From Sphingomonadales bacterium (GTDB taxonomy: Bacteria > Bacteroidota > Bacteroidia > UBA7662), in the NCBI GenBank assembly GCA_016872125.1, contig VHBD01000069.1, positions 1 to 7,310 on the forward strand: a stretch of 7,310 bases of DNA, read 5' to 3'. The notes under the pieces are model-generated. The model was not told the DNA's origin and searched no databases. It saw only the letters and a program-made list of their open reading frames with translations. The translations under genes and the position numbers were made by a program. Below are positions 5,702 to 7,310 of the stretch, in pieces. The number at the start of each line of letters is the position of its first letter. Position 1 is the first letter of the stretch.

Positions 5702-7310
5702 ATGGCTCATCAGTCCCCTTCCATTGTACCGAACGATGGAATCCCCATGCCTTCACTTGAAACGGCTCTAACCCTGGGCCTGTTAGAAGAAGAGTACCGT
5801 GCCATTCAAGACTATTTAGGCCGGGACCCCAATTTTACGGAACTCAGTATTTATTCCGTGATGTGGAGCGAACATTGTTCGTACAAGAACTCCATTCAAT
5901 GGCTCAAAACCTTACCACGGGAAGGGGATTGCATGCTTGCCAAAGCGGGCGAAGAAAATGCAGGCTTGGTAGATATTGGCGATGGACTTGCCTGTGCCTT
6001 CAAAATTGAGTCCCATAACCATCCGTCCGCGATCGAGCCCTACCAAGGAGCGGCAACCGGGGTTGGGGGAATCAACCGAGATATTTTCACCATGGGAGCA
6101 AGGCCGGTTGCTCAACTCAACAGCCTCCGCTTCGGAAAGGCGGAACATCCCAAGACACACTGGCTTATGCGGGGCATCGTGCGTGGAATTGGCGATTACG
6201 GCAATGCTTTTGGGATCCCGACGGTGGGCGGCGAAGTGTTTTTTGACGATTGTTTTCAGGTCAACCCGTTGGTGAATGCCATGAGCGCGGGGATTGTTCG
6301 CCACGGCGAAACGGTCAAAGCCATTTCCGAGGGCCCTGGCAATCCGGTTTTCATCGTAGGTTCCAGGACCGGCAAAGACGGTATCCATGGAGCGGCATTC
6401 GCCTCCAAGGATTTGGGCGAAAATGCCGCGGAAGACCTCCCCTCGGTGCAAGTCGGGGACCCCTTCCAGGAAAAGCTATTACTGGAGGCAACCCTGGAGC
6501 TGATTCAGACGGGGTCAGTCGTTGGCATGCAGGATATGGGTGCTGCGGGGATCATCTGTTCCACATCCGAAATGTCTGCCAAAGGCCAAGCCGGCATGCG
6601 CATCCAGTTGGAACGAGTGCCCACGCGTCAAGCCCGCATGCAGGGTTGGGAATTGCTGCTATCGGAATCCCAAGAAAGGATGTTGGTCGTGGCGCATAGG
6701 GGCCGGGAGCATGAAGTCTTGGAAGTCTTCCGCAAATGGGATATTCCCTGCGAACAAATTGGGGAAGTGATCGAAGGCGAGCATCTGGAATTCTACATGG
6801 AGAAGCAACTCATCGCCAAAGTACCTGCAGACAGCCTGGTCTTGGGCGGGGGTGCTCCCATTTATACCAGGAATTATAGCCAACCGGATTATATTCAAGA
6901 GATTGCTGGTTTTGATCCTAAGCGGATCCCGGTACCGTCCCATACGGTAGAAGATATGTTACCGATATTGGAGCATTTGAGTGCACACCCCAACCTTTGC
7001 TCCAAAGAGTGGGTAGCCAAGCAATACGATGATACGATTGGCACGGCCCACCTGGGTACGCGGAATCCCTCCGATGCCTCCTTGGTTTGGGTCAAAGAAA
7101 ACGGAAAGGCTTTGGCCCTCACCGTTGACTGCAATTCCCGTTATGTCCACGCCGACCCGCACAAGGGGGCTGCCATAGCGGTGGCCGAAGCGGCTCGTAA
7201 CATTGTTTGCTCTGGAGCCAAGCCCTTGGCCGTCACCAATTGCCTTAATTTTGGCAACCCCTACAACCCGCAGGTTTATTGGCAATTCGTCAAAGCCATC
7301 GAGGGAATGG
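5702..7310 (+). CDS. purL: Phosphoribosylformylglycinamidine synthase subunit PurL, small type (3' end beyond window)
   Basis: The visible 536 residues are the N-terminal part of FGAM synthase, which converts FGAR, ATP and glutamine-derived ammonia to FGAM, the fourth step of purine synthesis, in the cytoplasm. Motifs in order: MWSEHCSYKNS (54-64), with the conserved active-site histidine H58; ESHNHPSAIEPYQGAATG (103-120), the metal and nucleotide-binding stretch, followed by GGINRDIF; PTVGGEV; DMGAAGI (278-284); HLGTRNPSDAS, near the start of the second half; and RYVHADPHKGAA (480-491), then NIVCSGAKPLAVTN and NFGNP. The protein starts directly with the synthase region, lacking the long N-terminal domain of the 1200-1300-residue fused enzyme, so it is the small type of about 740 residues that needs separate PurS and PurQ. 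Neither is in the window. About 200 residues remain beyond the right edge. ATG at 5702 is the first in frame with the motifs; it has no Shine-Dalgarno sequence, as usual in the phylum. Confidence 0.96.
   Translation, partial: MAHQSPSIVPNDGIPMPSLETALTLGLLEEEYRAIQDYLGRDPNFTELSIYSVMWSEHCSYKNSIQWLKTLPREGDCMLAKAGEENAGLVDIGDGLACAFKIESHNHPSAIEPYQGAATGVGGINRDIFTMGARPVAQLNSLRFGKAEHPKTHWLMRGIVRGIGDYGNAFGIPTVGGEVFFDDCFQVNPLVNAMSAGIVRHGETVKAISEGPGNPVFIVGSRTGKDGIHGAAFASKDLGENAAEDLPSVQVGDPFQEKLLLEATLELIQTGSVVGMQDMGAAGIICSTSEMSAKGQAGMRIQLERVPTRQARMQGWELLLSESQERMLVVAHRGREHEVLEVFRKWDIPCEQIGEVIEGEHLEFYMEKQLIAKVPADSLVLGGGAPIYTRNYSQPDYIQEIAGFDPKRIPVPSHTVEDMLPILEHLSAHPNLCSKEWVAKQYDDTIGTAHLGTRNPSDASLVWVKENGKALALTVDCNSRYVHADPHKGAAIAVAEAARNIVCSGAKPLAVTNCLNFGNPYNPQVYWQFVKAIEGM

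Noticed and set aside
5912..6451. 179-codon minus-strand open frame
   Set aside because: It is antisense to purL across conserved motifs and has no recognisable domain.
6250..6770. Plus-strand open frames 6250-6699 and 6522-6770
   Set aside because: They overlap purL in other frames; the purL frame carries all the conserved motifs.
1..7310. Defence, mobile or otherwise novel multi-gene system
   Set aside because: The genes are two housekeeping enzymes, one secreted peptidase and one unknown exported protein. There is no transposase, integrase, nuclease, toxin-antitoxin pair or terminal repeat, so no dedicated system can be supported.

Overview
The window reads as ordinary chromosomal sequence from a member of the Bacteroidota, probably an environmental lineage. 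The evidence is a type III glutamine synthetase (GlnN) typical of that phylum, a secreted M1 metallopeptidase with a C-terminal extension of Bacteroidota style (a GCDS-type repeat, then a probable cohesin-like module), and no Shine-Dalgarno-like sequence before the starts. Genes are near 50% GC, while the main intergenic region is about 20% GC by hand count.

Layout: (1) Bases 1-2412, minus strand: a secreted M1-family zinc aminopeptidase, open at the left edge. 804 residues are visible, including signal peptide, complete catalytic domain and part of a multi-domain C-terminal extension. (2) Bases 2413-2477: a short spacer with a weak terminator-like element. (3) Bases 2478-4664, minus strand: complete glnN, 728 residues, with the family motifs intact. 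(4) Bases 4665-4936: a very AT-rich divergent intergenic region with a tandem 8-bp repeat, a 12-bp inverted repeat and a possible Bacteroidota-type promoter for the rightward genes. (5) Bases 4937-5680, plus strand: a secreted or periplasmic protein of unknown function, 247 residues, possibly with two PepSY-like halves. (6) Bases 5702-7310, plus strand: purL of the small (PurS/PurQ-dependent) type, cut by the right edge after 536 residues.

The genes do not form an obvious dedicated system. GlnN makes glutamine from glutamate and ammonia, and PurL (with the glutaminase subunit PurQ) uses glutamine-derived ammonia in purine synthesis, so the divergent pair has a loose metabolic link through glutamine. 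The unknown exported protein lies only 21 bases before purL and is probably co-transcribed with it. The peptidase lies downstream of glnN on the same strand with a 65-base gap. I saw no mobile element, CRISPR array, tRNA, rRNA or phage-like gene. The least explained items are the unknown protein before purL, the divergent regulatory region and the extension of the M1 peptidase.
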